Shown here piece after piece: positions 1 through 10,718 of a DNA stretch of 64,000 bases; position 1 is the first letter of the stretch; each line of letters starts with the position of its first letter. Location of the stretch: contig OZ316898.1 of NCBI GenBank assembly GCA_973895155.1, forward strand, positions 17,050,001-17,114,000, read 5' to 3'. Source of the DNA: Marsupella aquatica. Taxonomy: Eukaryota > Marchantiophyta. A model generated the notes under the pieces. The model saw only the letters and a list, made by a program, of their open reading frames with translations. It made no database searches and was not told where the DNA came from. The position numbers and the translations under genes were made by a program.

Positions 1-1579
1 CTTTGTTTTATAGATTTTAATAACTATGCTGGAAACCCTGTTTTATTTCCTAATGCGCAGTTTAGGAATATTCTAAGTTTCTTTATGTAAACACTGATTT
101 TCTATATAGCTCTATAGTTAAATATAGAGAAATGATAGTTTTCATTGCCTTGTCATGTGGAAGCAAAACAAATTATCTTTCAGCATAGGCAGGCTCTAGC
201 CTGACTGTCCCTAGAGTACAAGCAAGGTCATTGGGACCCCCCTCCATCCGGTGACGATGCTTTAACCGGCAATGGTAACCAGGTTTTGGTGAAGACTGAA
301 CTAAACTAATCATCTTTGCCTCTGATGGATTCATATGTCACCCTACACCCCTCCTTTGAAAGTGATCCTATACCCTCCTTCCCTCTCTCATGTAGGACTT
401 GGCTCCCCAGGCTCAAACTCACCGCCATTATTCCTGGGCATCCAAGATTGGAAGTGAGCATAAAGATCCCATAGCTGGAAACGGTCACGCACAAATTAAA
501 ATGGGTATGTTGCTTTCAAACAAGCGGGACCTATGAGATTCTCTCTTGAGGCAGGACTTGACCTAGACACTCACTCCCCTTTTCACTTGGCTAACCATTT
601 AAAGGACAGGGTGGTTTCTAGTGCATCATAAGAGCTCTAAAAGCTATGCTTTTCATCTACTCCAGGCCATTTCCTTGGTTCATGAAAATGGGCTTACCTA
701 CTATCCCTAATAGGAGTGGTTACTTGCATTATCAGTTATTTTTATTAAATGTTGCCCTTCAACAGTTCGTTGTTTGTGCTCCAGAAGAGCTGTAGAAGGT
801 ATGCCTGCCATCTACTCCAGGCTATTTTCTTCTTTCATGAAAGTCACTTGAACTCATCCCAAAGCAGTTCAACACTTTGTTGTTCATGCTTCAGAAGAGC
901 TCTCGAGGTCATGCCTTCCATATTCCAGGCTATTTTCTTCTTTCATGAAGTCACTTAAAGCCTTCTGAAAGACGTTCAACACTTTGTTGTTGGTGCTCCA
1001 GACGAGCTCTAGAATTCATGCCTTTTCATCTAACATGTTCTCTGTTCTGCTAAACTCATCTGATTTGAACTTTAGCTAGTCAAAAATAGCAACTGGGCCA
1101 ACAATGCTCGTAAAGGTAAAAACACTGTAGAACCGAGAACACTGGACGAAAAAAGTTGAAGCAGTTTAGAACATTCAGTCTGAAGGAAACTTAACTCCAT
1201 AGTCGGACGCACTATGCACGAACAAATTGTACTTCAATGCACCAAATCTTTAAAAAGTTTGCATTCACTTTTCTCGTAAAGAATCAAGTTTCCACGTGAG
1301 TTTCAAGTCCACTGATCATAGTATTTCCCGTCGTGTGTAGGACATACCACCAAGCTTCGTTGCTTGAGAAGAGCTCATCTTCAAAGCTCAGTCAAAGCTC
1401 CTATCTCAAAGAATGAGACTCTAACGAACATCATCAGTGAGAGGGTTGCTAGACTTCAAGCACTACGACTACAAAACTAACCCTGGATTAAGGTCCACGG
1501 GGGACCACCCTAAAAACTCGATGCTGCATTTGAAAGAATGACAACTAAAGATGTAAAGCATGCCTAAACCTGTGCGCCA
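1..1579. other. Intergenic, repeat-bearing DNA, no gene seen
   Basis: Only short frames occur here and none resembles a protein I recognise. The one visible structure is the roughly 110-bp tandem repeat at 758-1038, listed separately. The right end abuts the stop codon of the minus-strand EMC3 gene, so part of 1300-1579 may be its 3' untranslated region. Confidence 0.6.
758..1038. repeat. Degenerate tandem repeat, about 110 bp, 2.5-3 copies
   Basis: Units begin at 758, 868 and 975 with 'ttcaaca' followed by a 'gttgttNNtgctNcagaNgagct' type core, then a shared 'ccaggctattttcttctttc' block in the first two. A weaker relative of the same core lies at about 630-690. The period is 107-110 bp. The frame 749-958 only reflects this repeat and is not called as coding. 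Confidence 0.75.
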
Positions 1580-4574
1580 TTACATGCTCAAATCAGATGA
1601 TTCGAGCAGTTGCTTCAGAACTCCTTCGGCCCTCTGCTCGACTCTGGGTAGTACCCACTCATGTTGCACCAGCTCAAGCCCATCTTTCTCAGCACCAAGA
1701 GCCTGCAAGTTGTATGCAGATCATGCAAAGATCAGAGAACGAACATTCATACAACTTAGCTACTACTGCGGACCACTTCGAAACCAAGCCTTAAAGGATG
1801 TTCAAATCTGACTATGTAACCACATCAGATTGTACGTAACACAAGTAAACGAGCCGGAATTAAATTAGGTATTTTCGAGAGGCCAACTCTTGTTACATGA
1901 CAGCCCTTGACAAAAGCGGCATTGGCCTTGAGGTATAAAAGTAGACATACCTTGGCGGGATCCGCCCCTAATCCCCCCATCTGCATTGCCATTTGGGTTT
2001 GCATCAACCTTTGTGTATCATCGGTGGCTGTGACATCAATAACATTTTGCATTAGTCAAACCAACAGACCTACTAACATGGCTGTAGATAACAACAGACG
2101 AGCATCACAGAAGTTTTTGAATGGCTATGAACGATATTCAACCCACTTACCATTTTCTTCCCCAAGAATCAAACTGAAAAGGCCCCTCAGACCAAAGAGA
2201 TTCAAGAAATACCTGCCATGACATAAGGACCAGATTGTTATCAAATGATGCTGCATATCACACTGATCAAACATACATCCTTGATACCTGTGTACCTTGA
2301 TCTACTTTTATCCCAAAACGTTGAGCCTCCTTCAAATTCAGTCATTAATTGAATATTGCACCCAAAGAAAATAACAGCAATCTTCTAAACACAAGTAGCT
2401 GCTCACACCAACATTCACTTCTCAAAACATCAACGGAAAAAGCGAACACCCTTCCATGAACCTAGAGATACCGATCAAAAGTAAAACATAGTCACAGCAA
2501 CTACACCCTTGCATGCACGAGACGTCCATTTTAACCTAATATTCAATTTCATGTAAAAAAAACTGGTGCCTTCAAAATGATAAATATAGGTCCAGCAAAA
2601 TGAATTCGTCTGCAATCAAGAGGAAATCAATGACCTCGAAAGACGGACCTTAGGGAAAATGATAGCTTACCAAGAGCGACTGCTGACATAGCTCACATCT
2701 ACAGAGCTAAGATCAATCCCATTCTGCAGCATTGCTCTGAAGCGCTGTGTCAAGGGAAATGGAATTTTGGCTGCAAATTCAAGTTTCTTGTCAGGGCCAG
2801 GAGACAGGCTCCAATGCTTAGCTTCAGCGCCAGAAAACTAGAATATTGTCTTCGCCCCCTTACTAGTAACTAGCACATATAGGATCACGTTTCCTGAGCC
2901 AAGTACAGTAGCCTAAGAATCTCTGGCAGGCATGGACGGAGGTGGCGAAATTACACAATTCGTCAAACTACGCAAGCTTCAGGGAAGCAAGGTTGTTGCA
3001 GAGACCTTTCAATTTTTTAACGGTCCCGCTAAAAACGCCTTTGTACAACGGAAATGCAAAAGGCGATATCCAAAGATAACTCGATTGTAGTGCACAAACA
3101 ATTGTAAGTACAGTATTATTTAAGAAAAAACTCATGGAGACACAATCCAGGTATTTGAAAGAATCTGGAGGACTTGCCTGCAACAAAACCCGAAAAGAAG
3201 AAGTTCACCCAGGCAAAAGTAAGAGTCTGCAGAAGATCCAACAACGTACTTCAGCATCGTTAATATTGAACTTCGAGATGGATTGTAAACTAGCACAGGA
3301 GAGGAGACCTGTAATTCACTTGATAATATTACACAGTAGTTACAGTAAGACCTATATTCCCGACACACAATTCTGTATTGAGATGTTTAGACTCAAAGTC
3401 CTGAAATATTCGTACTCGACGAAGTTCCACTGACACCCAGGATTGTTTAAATAAGATGAAGGACACAATAGGGTTAGGGATGACGTCACCTGCGGTACGA
3501 TCATCGACAGATTTTTCTTCATCATATCCATGGCCATATTTGGGTCTGAAAACATCTGAGCTTGCATGTTCGTGCCCTGCCCTTTCGGTATATGTAAGAG
3601 GCCATTTTCCTGCCCACAGGATACCCTAATTAGAATAATGGTCAAACTACATCAAGAGCTCCAGCAGACATGAAGGACGTAAGATGGGGGGAATCGGAAA
3701 CAATTCACAGAAGACAAGTTTACACACTTCATTGTTGTAGTAGGTGCGGCGACGAAGGAAAGACTTTGAGGGGATGTAGTTTGCAGAGGCCCTCAAGTAT
3801 CTCGCTCTCAACAAAATTTGACTACAATCCACATCCATCATGTCAGTATCAAGATAGTGCGGAAGGCACTACCAGCCAACCAATGTACAACCCGAGCAAA
3901 ACCCATGAAATAACATCCCTAACCAATCACGCACAATATGGCTGTTCCATCATCATTTTTTACATTCTTACCCATTGTAACGCAAAAGCCATTCTTTATG
4001 ACAATTGCTGCCAAAGTTTTACCCCTAAATTCTCAGAACCTTCCAAGGTACTCCAATTCCAGAAGTGATTATTGGATGCTCAGGCTGCCATTCTATTGGG
4101 CAAGAACTTCCAGAAAACCAGGAGTTCAACTAGTATCGATTCAAGTACGGACGTATACTGGACTAAAGATCCGGGATTTTCAATGTGTTTCGCGGAAGTG
4201 GGAAATTACAACTTATTCCTGAAAGGTACTGTAGTATCATGCGTCTTACAAGTGCACCAAGCTGCCCATCCAGATTTACGTTATTGACTCTTTTCCCTCA
4301 ACGACCTAATATCTCATTCTAAGCGGCCCACGACCAATCCAAAGCACAACGAGACACAGGAAATGTAAAAACATCAAACTGGACTAATCGAGGCATGCCG
4401 CACGCGAAATTGGCATACATACCTTTCCTTCAGTGCTTTGACGTCCGGATTCGGAGCCGTTCGCATGAGCTTGGACACAAAATGGCGCAGGATACCGATC
4501 AAGACCATGACAACAGAGAGGGGCACAAGCACCCAGTCCCTGATCTGGGTATCGAGAACCAAATCGTTCGCCAT
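1580..4574 (-). CDS. EMC3: ER membrane protein complex subunit 3 (8 exons)
   Basis: EMC3 is the Oxa1/YidC-family core subunit of the ER membrane protein complex, which inserts tail-anchored and multipass proteins. Exons read on the minus strand are 4574-4423, 3821-3728, 3609-3490, 3226-3178, 2770-2671, 2212-2151, 2027-1951 and 1702-1580. Phases match at every join and give 258 aa plus TAA, the usual family length. Seen: N-terminal [15 protein letters not shown], a first membrane segment at about residues 12-30, the conserved block [29 protein letters not shown] in exon 3, [18 protein letters not shown] across exons 4-5, [20 protein letters not shown] across exons 5-6, and an acidic or Gln-rich C-terminal tail. 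The start is the ATG at 4574; upstream codons in that frame lack family similarity. Intron 4 (3177-2771) uses a GC donor (GCAG|gcaagt). No other family fits. Confidence 0.95.
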
Positions 4575-4622
4575 CCTGGCGCCTCCTGTCGTCTCCGGCG
4601 GTGCTCTTTCCCAGCTCGACAA

Positions 4623-5236
4623 TTAATTAACAGACTGAACAGGAGCGAGACGGTGGCGAAGGCAGTGGCAGCACACCTCGAGTCTCTCTTGCTGTCGAGA
4701 AAGGTCCGATCCCAAACTCCCTCATCGACGGAAACTCCAATAAATATAGTACTGACCAGCGTTTTTTTAGTAGCAGAAATTCGCCAAATTACACCCGTAC
4801 CCAAAAAGATTTCGCTATATTTGGCGAAAATTAGCCAGTATTTACAGATCCCCATGAGAAGTCCCTTGTAAATTCCTTGCCACGAGGTTAAGTCACGAGG
4901 TTGCGTCACATCAGCACAAACAGGAAAGGTCTTCATTATGACAGTAACAAAAAGGCACATTACTATTTGTGGCAAAAGAAATGTTTTTCTATCTCATTAG
5001 CCATTGTTCCACTCCTCCATTAACTAGAATCTAATCCTTTAAATGTAGGGAGATCTGATGGTCAGGAAAATAATCAAATAAGGAATATTGTGAGCATCTT
5101 GGCCTTCACACACTGGTGAAAAAGTAAAAACCTTAAAAAATACACTGGTATTGACGTTGCAAAAGATAAGTAGTTAGAGCTCTTAACTACACTCCTTTGT
5201 CACTAAATGAGGGCGCACACTACTCTTTCACTAAAA
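4623..5236. other. Upstream region of EMC3, no gene seen
   Basis: AT-rich DNA upstream of the EMC3 start. A 158-aa minus frame at 4499-4975 overlaps EMC3 exon 1 out of frame and shows no protein similarity. A block at about 4838-4920 (ending in 'gcgtcacatcagcacaaac') resembles 6195-6270 ('gtgccacatcagcaacaac'), so both edges of the inverted-repeat element at 5237-6100 sit near copies of a related dispersed repeat. Confidence 0.5.
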
Positions 5237-6100
5237 TAGGGCTTCTCAAGCTAACAATTTTATGGGCATTAACTCAACTCCCTAATTAGAGGCTGACAAT
5301 TTGATGGACCTTAACTCAACTCACTAGTTAGAGATTAAGGACACAAGCTGACAATTTGATGGACCTTAAGTCAACTCCCGAGTTAGAGGTTAAGGACACA
5401 AAAAGTTGAGGAACACCAAATTGAGAGTCCGTACTTTTTTGTCATAAGGATTGGTTATGCCATTACCATTAGTCATTATAGAGACTGGTGAAAGAAAAAA
5501 CCAAAACAAAAAATTACACAACCTTGAGAAAAAGTTATAAAGCCTGCAACTACTTATGGAATGCACTTACATGGTGCACTTATACAGGTATTTTTGAAAC
5601 TTGGAAAACATTAGACAATTCATATATCTTAGGAAAATTCAAAGCCACAATATTTACCAGTGTTCACAGTGTCTGTAAAATCAAAACTCAAACTCAAAAC
5701 TGTTATGTTTTGGCATTGTGATGTGATTTGAAAAGAAAAATCATTTTTTAGCCCATCTTTAGATTTTATTCATTTGTTAAAAACAATGCATACATTGATA
5801 GATCAGTGCTTTACATCAAAATTGCTTAGAATGTTCTTAAAACTTGTATGGTTCTGAAATCATGGATGATGGCATTTAGCCACAAAGTAATGGTCATAAC
5901 TTTTTCACAAGGTTGTGTGAATTTTTTTGTACATGGTTTTTCTTTCACCAGCCTCTACAGTGACTAATGCTAATGGCATACAACCGATCCTTACGCCACA
6001 AAGCTATGGACTATGAATTTTGTGGTTTGCAACTTTTTGTGTCCTTAATCTGAAACTAGGGAGTTAAGGTCCATCAAATTGTCAACTTTGGGATGCCCTA
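5237..6100. mobile_element. Foldback / MITE-like element with long inverted ends
   Basis: About 5237-5560 and the reverse complement of about 5890-6100 match along their length. Outermost bases are GGGCTTCTCAAG on the left and, reversed, GGGCATCCCAAAG on the right. Shared inner blocks include 'acaatttgatggacctta', 'attaaggacacaa', 'ggtgaaagaaaaa' and 'acacaacctt'. The left arm is longer because a unit beginning 'gctgacaatttgatggacc' is tandemly repeated at about 5290 and 5350. TA flanks both ends, which fits a TA-duplicating DNA transposon family, but two bases is weak evidence. No transposase frame is present; the 77-aa frame at 5488-5721 lies inside the stem and loop and looks non-coding. 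Confidence 0.75.
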
Positions 6101-6720
6101 GTACATACATAACTGTACAGTAGAAAGAAGCTCCCTCTAGTATGTCCAGTACTGTAGAAGGAAGTTTCTAACTGTGCAGTTTAATATAGTTACTATTTAC
6201 GGACCCCACTAGAGGTTCCTTCCAAAATTCCTGGCACCACAGCGTGCCACATCAGCAACAACCGCAACAAACAAGAATCATCATGTTTGCGCAACGAATA
6301 ACCTCCTCTCCATCTTGTTTACGTCAATTTTTGTGTAATTTTATGGACGCCGTGCCGTCAAAACCTAATGTAAAAATACTTAAAAGTAATTCATCCAAAT
6401 CTATTGATACAAAGGACGAGATTAAAAACATTCACCCATATTCTCTTTACTTAAATTTATAAATGTTTTTTTATAAAAGTAAATAGTGTTCAACATTAAA
6501 AGTAACCGTATTCCTATGTAACTGCCGAAATAAAACCGTCATAACAAAAGAAGCACATCAACATTTCGAAAGGGAGGAAGGCTCTTGATGAAAGTAATGA
6601 AAAGAGGAAAGCTCGAAAGGAGTTTCGCCTCTTGAAGGGCAAAAGAGGAATGTTGGAGAAACAAAATCAAAAAAGATCAGAAGCCGAGTGAAGAAAGCAA
6701 AAATGAGAACTGATCGAGGA

Positions 6721-7012
6721 CAGAAAAGAGGCGCAGCACGTCTTAATCAGAAACAAATAGATCGAGCAGAAAGAAGGAGAAGCAAAGAGAATCGATAAGG
6801 ACAGTGACAAGATCGAGAGAAAGCCTCGCGCACCTGATCCTGAAAGAGGAAACGAGAGATCCGAATTTCAGAAAAGAGGCGCAGCACATCTTAATCAGAA
6901 ACAAATAGATCGAGCAGAAAGAAGGATAAGCAAAGAGAATCGATAAGGACATTGACAAGATCGAGAGAAAGCCTAGCACCTGATTTTGATAGAGGAAACG
7001 AGATATCCGAAT
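6721..7012. repeat. Tandem duplication, 148-bp period, 2 copies
   Basis: Copy one is 6721-6868 and copy two 6869-7012. Both start 'cagaaaagaggcgcagcac' and end 'atccgaat'. They differ by a few substitutions and about 4 bp of deletion. Purine-rich on the plus strand, the repeat makes a spurious repetitive minus-strand frame at 6743-7144 that I do not call as a gene. Confidence 0.9.
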
Positions 7013-8295
7013 CGGTACGAAACCAGAAACAGTGATTGAATGAAAGAAAAAACGATAAGGAGATAATCGAGGATCTATGCACGTCCAAGCTGCTGAGTTT
7101 TTGTCGCTGTTATTTGAATGTTTTTGGTGAGCACCGAAGCTCAAGTAGGACTGATCGACCTCAACTACTCTAGCATATCACCAAAGCTCAACTACAAATC
7201 TCTCACCGAGAATGACTCTAGTTTCCATTCTCCAGGTAGGAGGAACCCATCTAAGAAACCCTACTCCATTAATTGGCTCTTCCTTCCATTGCACCGGTGC
7301 GTCAAATCTTTTGCACTTCTTTTCGTTATTTGTCCATTAAGGTTCCATAGATTTGTACAGACGTTGCAACAAACGCCCAAATCCCCTTTCTGTAAGATTC
7401 TTGCACACCATCTGGTGTCGGATCCCCTGTTAGATAAGATCGTAAGGCAGAAGGATGTTATGGAAACAGAAGCGGGTATTTTAAGTATTTTTACATTATT
7501 CCAATCGTCGTATTTTCCTGATGACCCGTCACTGAGCTTAACTGAATTTCGATGAAGGAATGGGATTTAGAGTTCCGGTATTTAGAATGGATAATGACAT
7601 TCGATGTAGATTCTCCTCTGACGTGGAGGATCGATGTCTGTTGTGGAAGGAAACAACACTCTAGCGTTTGAAATAGCCCAGACCAGAACTTGTCTGTCTC
7701 TGTCTGCATAGACAGCATTTACCAATCAATTCGTTTCGTATGGTGGCCATGTTTTGAAATTGAAGTACTCGAATGTGCATTTTTATTTCCCAGTTAGAAA
7801 GGGCTTATCAATTATTTGCCGTAACTTTTAAGATCCTATGACAGACATCGTCCTGAGCTCCTTTGGGGCCGGTAAGCCAGTCTCTCGAGGACGTTTTTAG
7901 TAGGAGTAGTGGTCGTCATCGAATTCCTGGTTGTAGTTGTTTGAGTGAAGGACGCTTCTGAACACTTGTCTAAACTCTAAGCAGTTGCAGGATTACGTAC
8001 TGAACAATTATAGCACCTGAGGAAACTGAGTCACGTTTGCATTTAGCTTGCGATAGGATGTCTCGTTTTGTTACTATTCGAAAGTTTCTGCGTTGGTGCT
8101 GGAAACGAAAATGGAATTATAGATCATCACGTTATAGAGATAAATGACCGAGAGGGAGAGAACATTTTGTTTCCAACCTTATCCCATGCGTATGTGAGAG
8201 CTATTTCTTGGACCACAGAATCAACGCACGGGATGATTGCGCCCATGTTGAGATCTCGCATCGGTGCTGCTGTGGCTTCTCTTTCAGATCTTGTT

Positions 8296-8612
8296 TCTCA
8301 AGTTGTTCTGCTAGAATCCCAAAGGCTTTGATTATGCCCTCGGGCATCAAGCTCGAGCTCGGAACAGTGAGTGTCACTCTTCTCAGTGGATGGAATGGTA
8401 CTTTGGAGGGCATTTAATTTGAGGAAAGATCATTGTACGTGGTGTTGGTAGGGTGATTATACGAACCTCCTAGCGCTGGTCGAGTAGCCTGTGCTTTGGA
8501 TGTTGGTTCTCAAGTTGTTTTCTCAAGGGCTTGACTGTGCTCTCGGGCATTCAACTCAAGCTCTCAATAGGGAGGCTGATTTTACTCGGCGGACGGAACG
8601 TATTTTGGAGGG
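8296..8612. repeat. Diverged duplicated segment, about 110 bp, 2 copies
   Basis: 8296-8410 and 8508-8612 both run from 'tctcaagttgtt' through 'ctcgggcat' to 'ttggaggg', with many substitutions and small gaps. The copies are about 212 bp apart. On the minus strand each can be read as a related short peptide (one with IIKAFGILAEQLEKQ, the other with TVKPLRKQLENQ), suggesting that an old coding piece may have been duplicated. Confidence 0.6.
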
Positions 8613-8753
8613 ACTCTAGGACTCAAGGACCTGTCTGAAGTCCAACTCAAGCTCGTCAGCGGAGCCGTCCTGTCTCGGAGCGTGTGCACCACGGAGGCGG
8701 CCTTGACGTGCCTCAAAATCAGCATCATCCATCGCTCGGAGACAGTGGCATTC

Positions 8754-10718
8754 ATGGACTCGTTGCCTCTGAAACTGCGGTCCGCCATCTACCGTAAGTC
8801 CTCGGGGATATGTTTGCATTCCACCAGACTCTATGCACAGAGGCCTGAGGACATGTTTGCAATGTCCTTCTACGACTACTTTACCAACCACGAGGTCCTC
8901 ACCAATAAGAAAAGCACCATCAAAGACTACGTCGGCAGGGATTTGCAAGGCAATTTTGTGTATCGGACAGATCGGCTCGTGCGATTTTTGGAGTATCATC
9001 CACTATACAAGATGAACGGCTTCTTCTACAACTACCTCTTGAAGGTCGTGAGATTCCGTGCAGAAGGCGAGATTCTCCTCAGGCCCATAAGCGAGACGTG
9101 GAGCTACTTGCACGAGTGCATACATCGCAAGTTGATAACCAGCGTCGACGACGTACACAAGTTGGTGCTTGAGTATTGCGCATCGCACCTCTACTCCACC
9201 CACCACACATCCCACCTGCTACAGGAGCTGAACAAAAAGCTTCCCCACCAAATTTTCAACGACGCGGCCACATTCCAAGCGGTCCCCACCGTTGCCGTAG
9301 AGAAACCGATCGGCGTGGTGCTCAACGACAAAACTCTCCCGACCGTCAACTTGACTCCGGACCAAATCAGAGTGTTTGAGGCACTCAAGGATGTCAAGAG
9401 CGGTCTGTTCATGATCGATGGAAATCCGGGATCCGGCAAGACTTTCTTCATCTCTTTCATGAACAAATACTGGACATATAAAGGGAGGAAGGTGAAGATG
9501 TGTGCCACCACGGGCGCGGCTACCATAAACCTTCACGCGGACGCGGTGACAATGCATTCCTTGTTCAACATTCCAATACACGGAGAGCTCAGGCCTCTGC
9601 ACATCACCAGTTCCCAATACCACATCTTGAGGAACAATGACGTGTTCATCATAGATGAGGCGAGCATGCTGACACCCAAACTGTTGCGTTGCGTCTCCAC
9701 AAGACTACATGAGACACTCCAAGACGAGGACCGCTCATCCGACCCGTTCCAAAATAAGATGGTCATCCTGATCGGAGACATGTGCCAATTGCCTCCGGTT
9801 TGCACCCACCACACCAACGACATATGCAGGTCGTGCCATCTCTCGTCGTCGCCATATTTTGAGACCATGCAAAAATTTCACCTCAGCACTGTGCTCAGAC
9901 AAAGCACAGATTGGGAGTTCATGCAGTTCCTTAACAACATCCGCACAGGCCTCCCTACCCAAGAATTGATCGATGAGTGCCTGGGACGATGTTACGTGTC
10001 CAAACAAGAAGCCCATGATTTCATCGACGCCTCGACGACCGTGATATGCACACATAGAGAAACAGTCGACAACTACAACGAACGGGCATTACGGAGATAT
10101 TTTCCATGCCAAGAGATCGTGCCCGTCCCAATACTCACCAATGCCCCTTCAGACGAATCCACCTGGCCTTGGATACAAGATCCCTCCTTCCACACACTGA
10201 CGAACGTTGCAATCGGATGCAAGGTGATTCTCACACACAACATCGACCTCTCCAAGCAGGCCGCGAACAGCAACGGAGGAATTGTGGAGAAAATCACTAC
10301 AGAAGCCGAAGGCAAAATGTCAATTTTTGTGAGAATGTCTTCCAACCATTGCCTCGTAAAGATCAACCGCACGGTTCACGAGAACAAGTTCATCTCGGGA
10401 CAGCAAACCCATCAAAAATCCACTTTCCCTCTCATGCTCGGATATGCCATAACAGGTCACAAGAGCGAAGGTTGCACACTAGCAGGCAAGGTTGTGCTAG
10501 AAATAAACAGTGCATTCACACCGGGACTGGTGTACGTTATGTTGAGTAGGGTCACAAATAGAGCATTCATGCGCATTGTTGGAGATCTTACGGCGCCGGA
10601 CTTCAAAGTGTTCCACTTACCCATTCGTCGTGTTCAACAAGCAGATGTCGACCACCAAAGGCAACAAGGCAGCGAAGGCATCACAACAACAACGAGAAAC
10701 AATGACAGGCACAAATAG
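8754..10718 (+). CDS. Helitron-class PIF1-like DNA helicase, Rep domain absent
   Basis: Superfamily 1B helicases of the PIF1/RecD group unwind DNA 5' to 3'; in Helitron transposons such a domain follows a Rep endonuclease. The 654-aa frame from the first in-frame ATG has Walker A GNPGSGKTF at about 223-231, Walker B IIDEAS at 299-304, then GDMCQLPPV, LRQS, a GCKVILTHN segment, motif V GYAITGHKSEGCTL and motif VI GLVYVMLSRVTN. The roughly 200 residues before Walker A keep the spacing of the linker between Rep and helicase in Helitron proteins (CTTEAALTCLKISIIHRSE, already before the ATG, and later HPLYKMNGFFYNYLL). The frame is open upstream to 8580, so the N terminus may be truncated or use a non-ATG or spliced start. 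No introns, no internal stop, and higher GC than its flanks: recent arrival or retained function. A domesticated PIF1-like gene is the alternative. Confidence 0.8.
   Translation: MDSLPLKLRSAIYRKSSGICLHSTRLYAQRPEDMFAMSFYDYFTNHEVLTNKKSTIKDYVGRDLQGNFVYRTDRLVRFLEYHPLYKMNGFFYNYLLKVVRFRAEGEILLRPISETWSYLHECIHRKLITSVDDVHKLVLEYCASHLYSTHHTSHLLQELNKKLPHQIFNDAATFQAVPTVAVEKPIGVVLNDKTLPTVNLTPDQIRVFEALKDVKSGLFMIDGNPGSGKTFFISFMNKYWTYKGRKVKMCATTGAATINLHADAVTMHSLFNIPIHGELRPLHITSSQYHILRNNDVFIIDEASMLTPKLLRCVSTRLHETLQDEDRSSDPFQNKMVILIGDMCQLPPVCTHHTNDICRSCHLSSSPYFETMQKFHLSTVLRQSTDWEFMQFLNNIRTGLPTQELIDECLGRCYVSKQEAHDFIDASTTVICTHRETVDNYNERALRRYFPCQEIVPVPILTNAPSDESTWPWIQDPSFHTLTNVAIGCKVILTHNIDLSKQAANSNGGIVEKITTEAEGKMSIFVRMSSNHCLVKINRTVHENKFISGQQTHQKSTFPLMLGYAITGHKSEGCTLAGKVVLEINSAFTPGLVYVMLSRVTNRAFMRIVGDLTAPDFKVFHLPIRRVQQADVDHQRQQGSEGITTTTRNNDRHK

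Larger units (their letters stand above)
6101..8753. other. Non-coding stretch before the helicase, repeats only
   Basis: It contains the 148-bp tandem duplication (6721-7012) and a degenerate duplicated segment (8296-8612). A 145-aa frame at 7118-7555 shows no recognisable domain. I looked here for the Rep (rolling-circle endonuclease) part of a Helitron protein, with its HxH and two-tyrosine motifs, and did not see it in any frame. The helicase frame is open from 8580, just after a TGA at 8577. Confidence 0.5.

Noticed and set aside
4499-4975. 158-aa minus-strand frame
   Set aside because: It overlaps EMC3 exon 1 out of frame and has no protein-like features.
6743-7144. 133-aa hydrophobic minus-strand frame
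   Set aside because: Its repeated Ser/Phe/Leu content comes from translating the complement of a purine-rich 148-bp tandem duplication.
7118-7555. 145-aa frame upstream of the helicase, considered as a missing Rep segment
   Set aside because: No HxH, no paired tyrosines and no similarity to Helitron Rep proteins.
8754-10718. Ordinary cellular PIF1 helicase gene
   Set aside because: The region before Walker A resembles the Helitron Rep-helicase linker rather than the N terminus of nuclear or organellar PIF1. A domesticated origin is not excluded.
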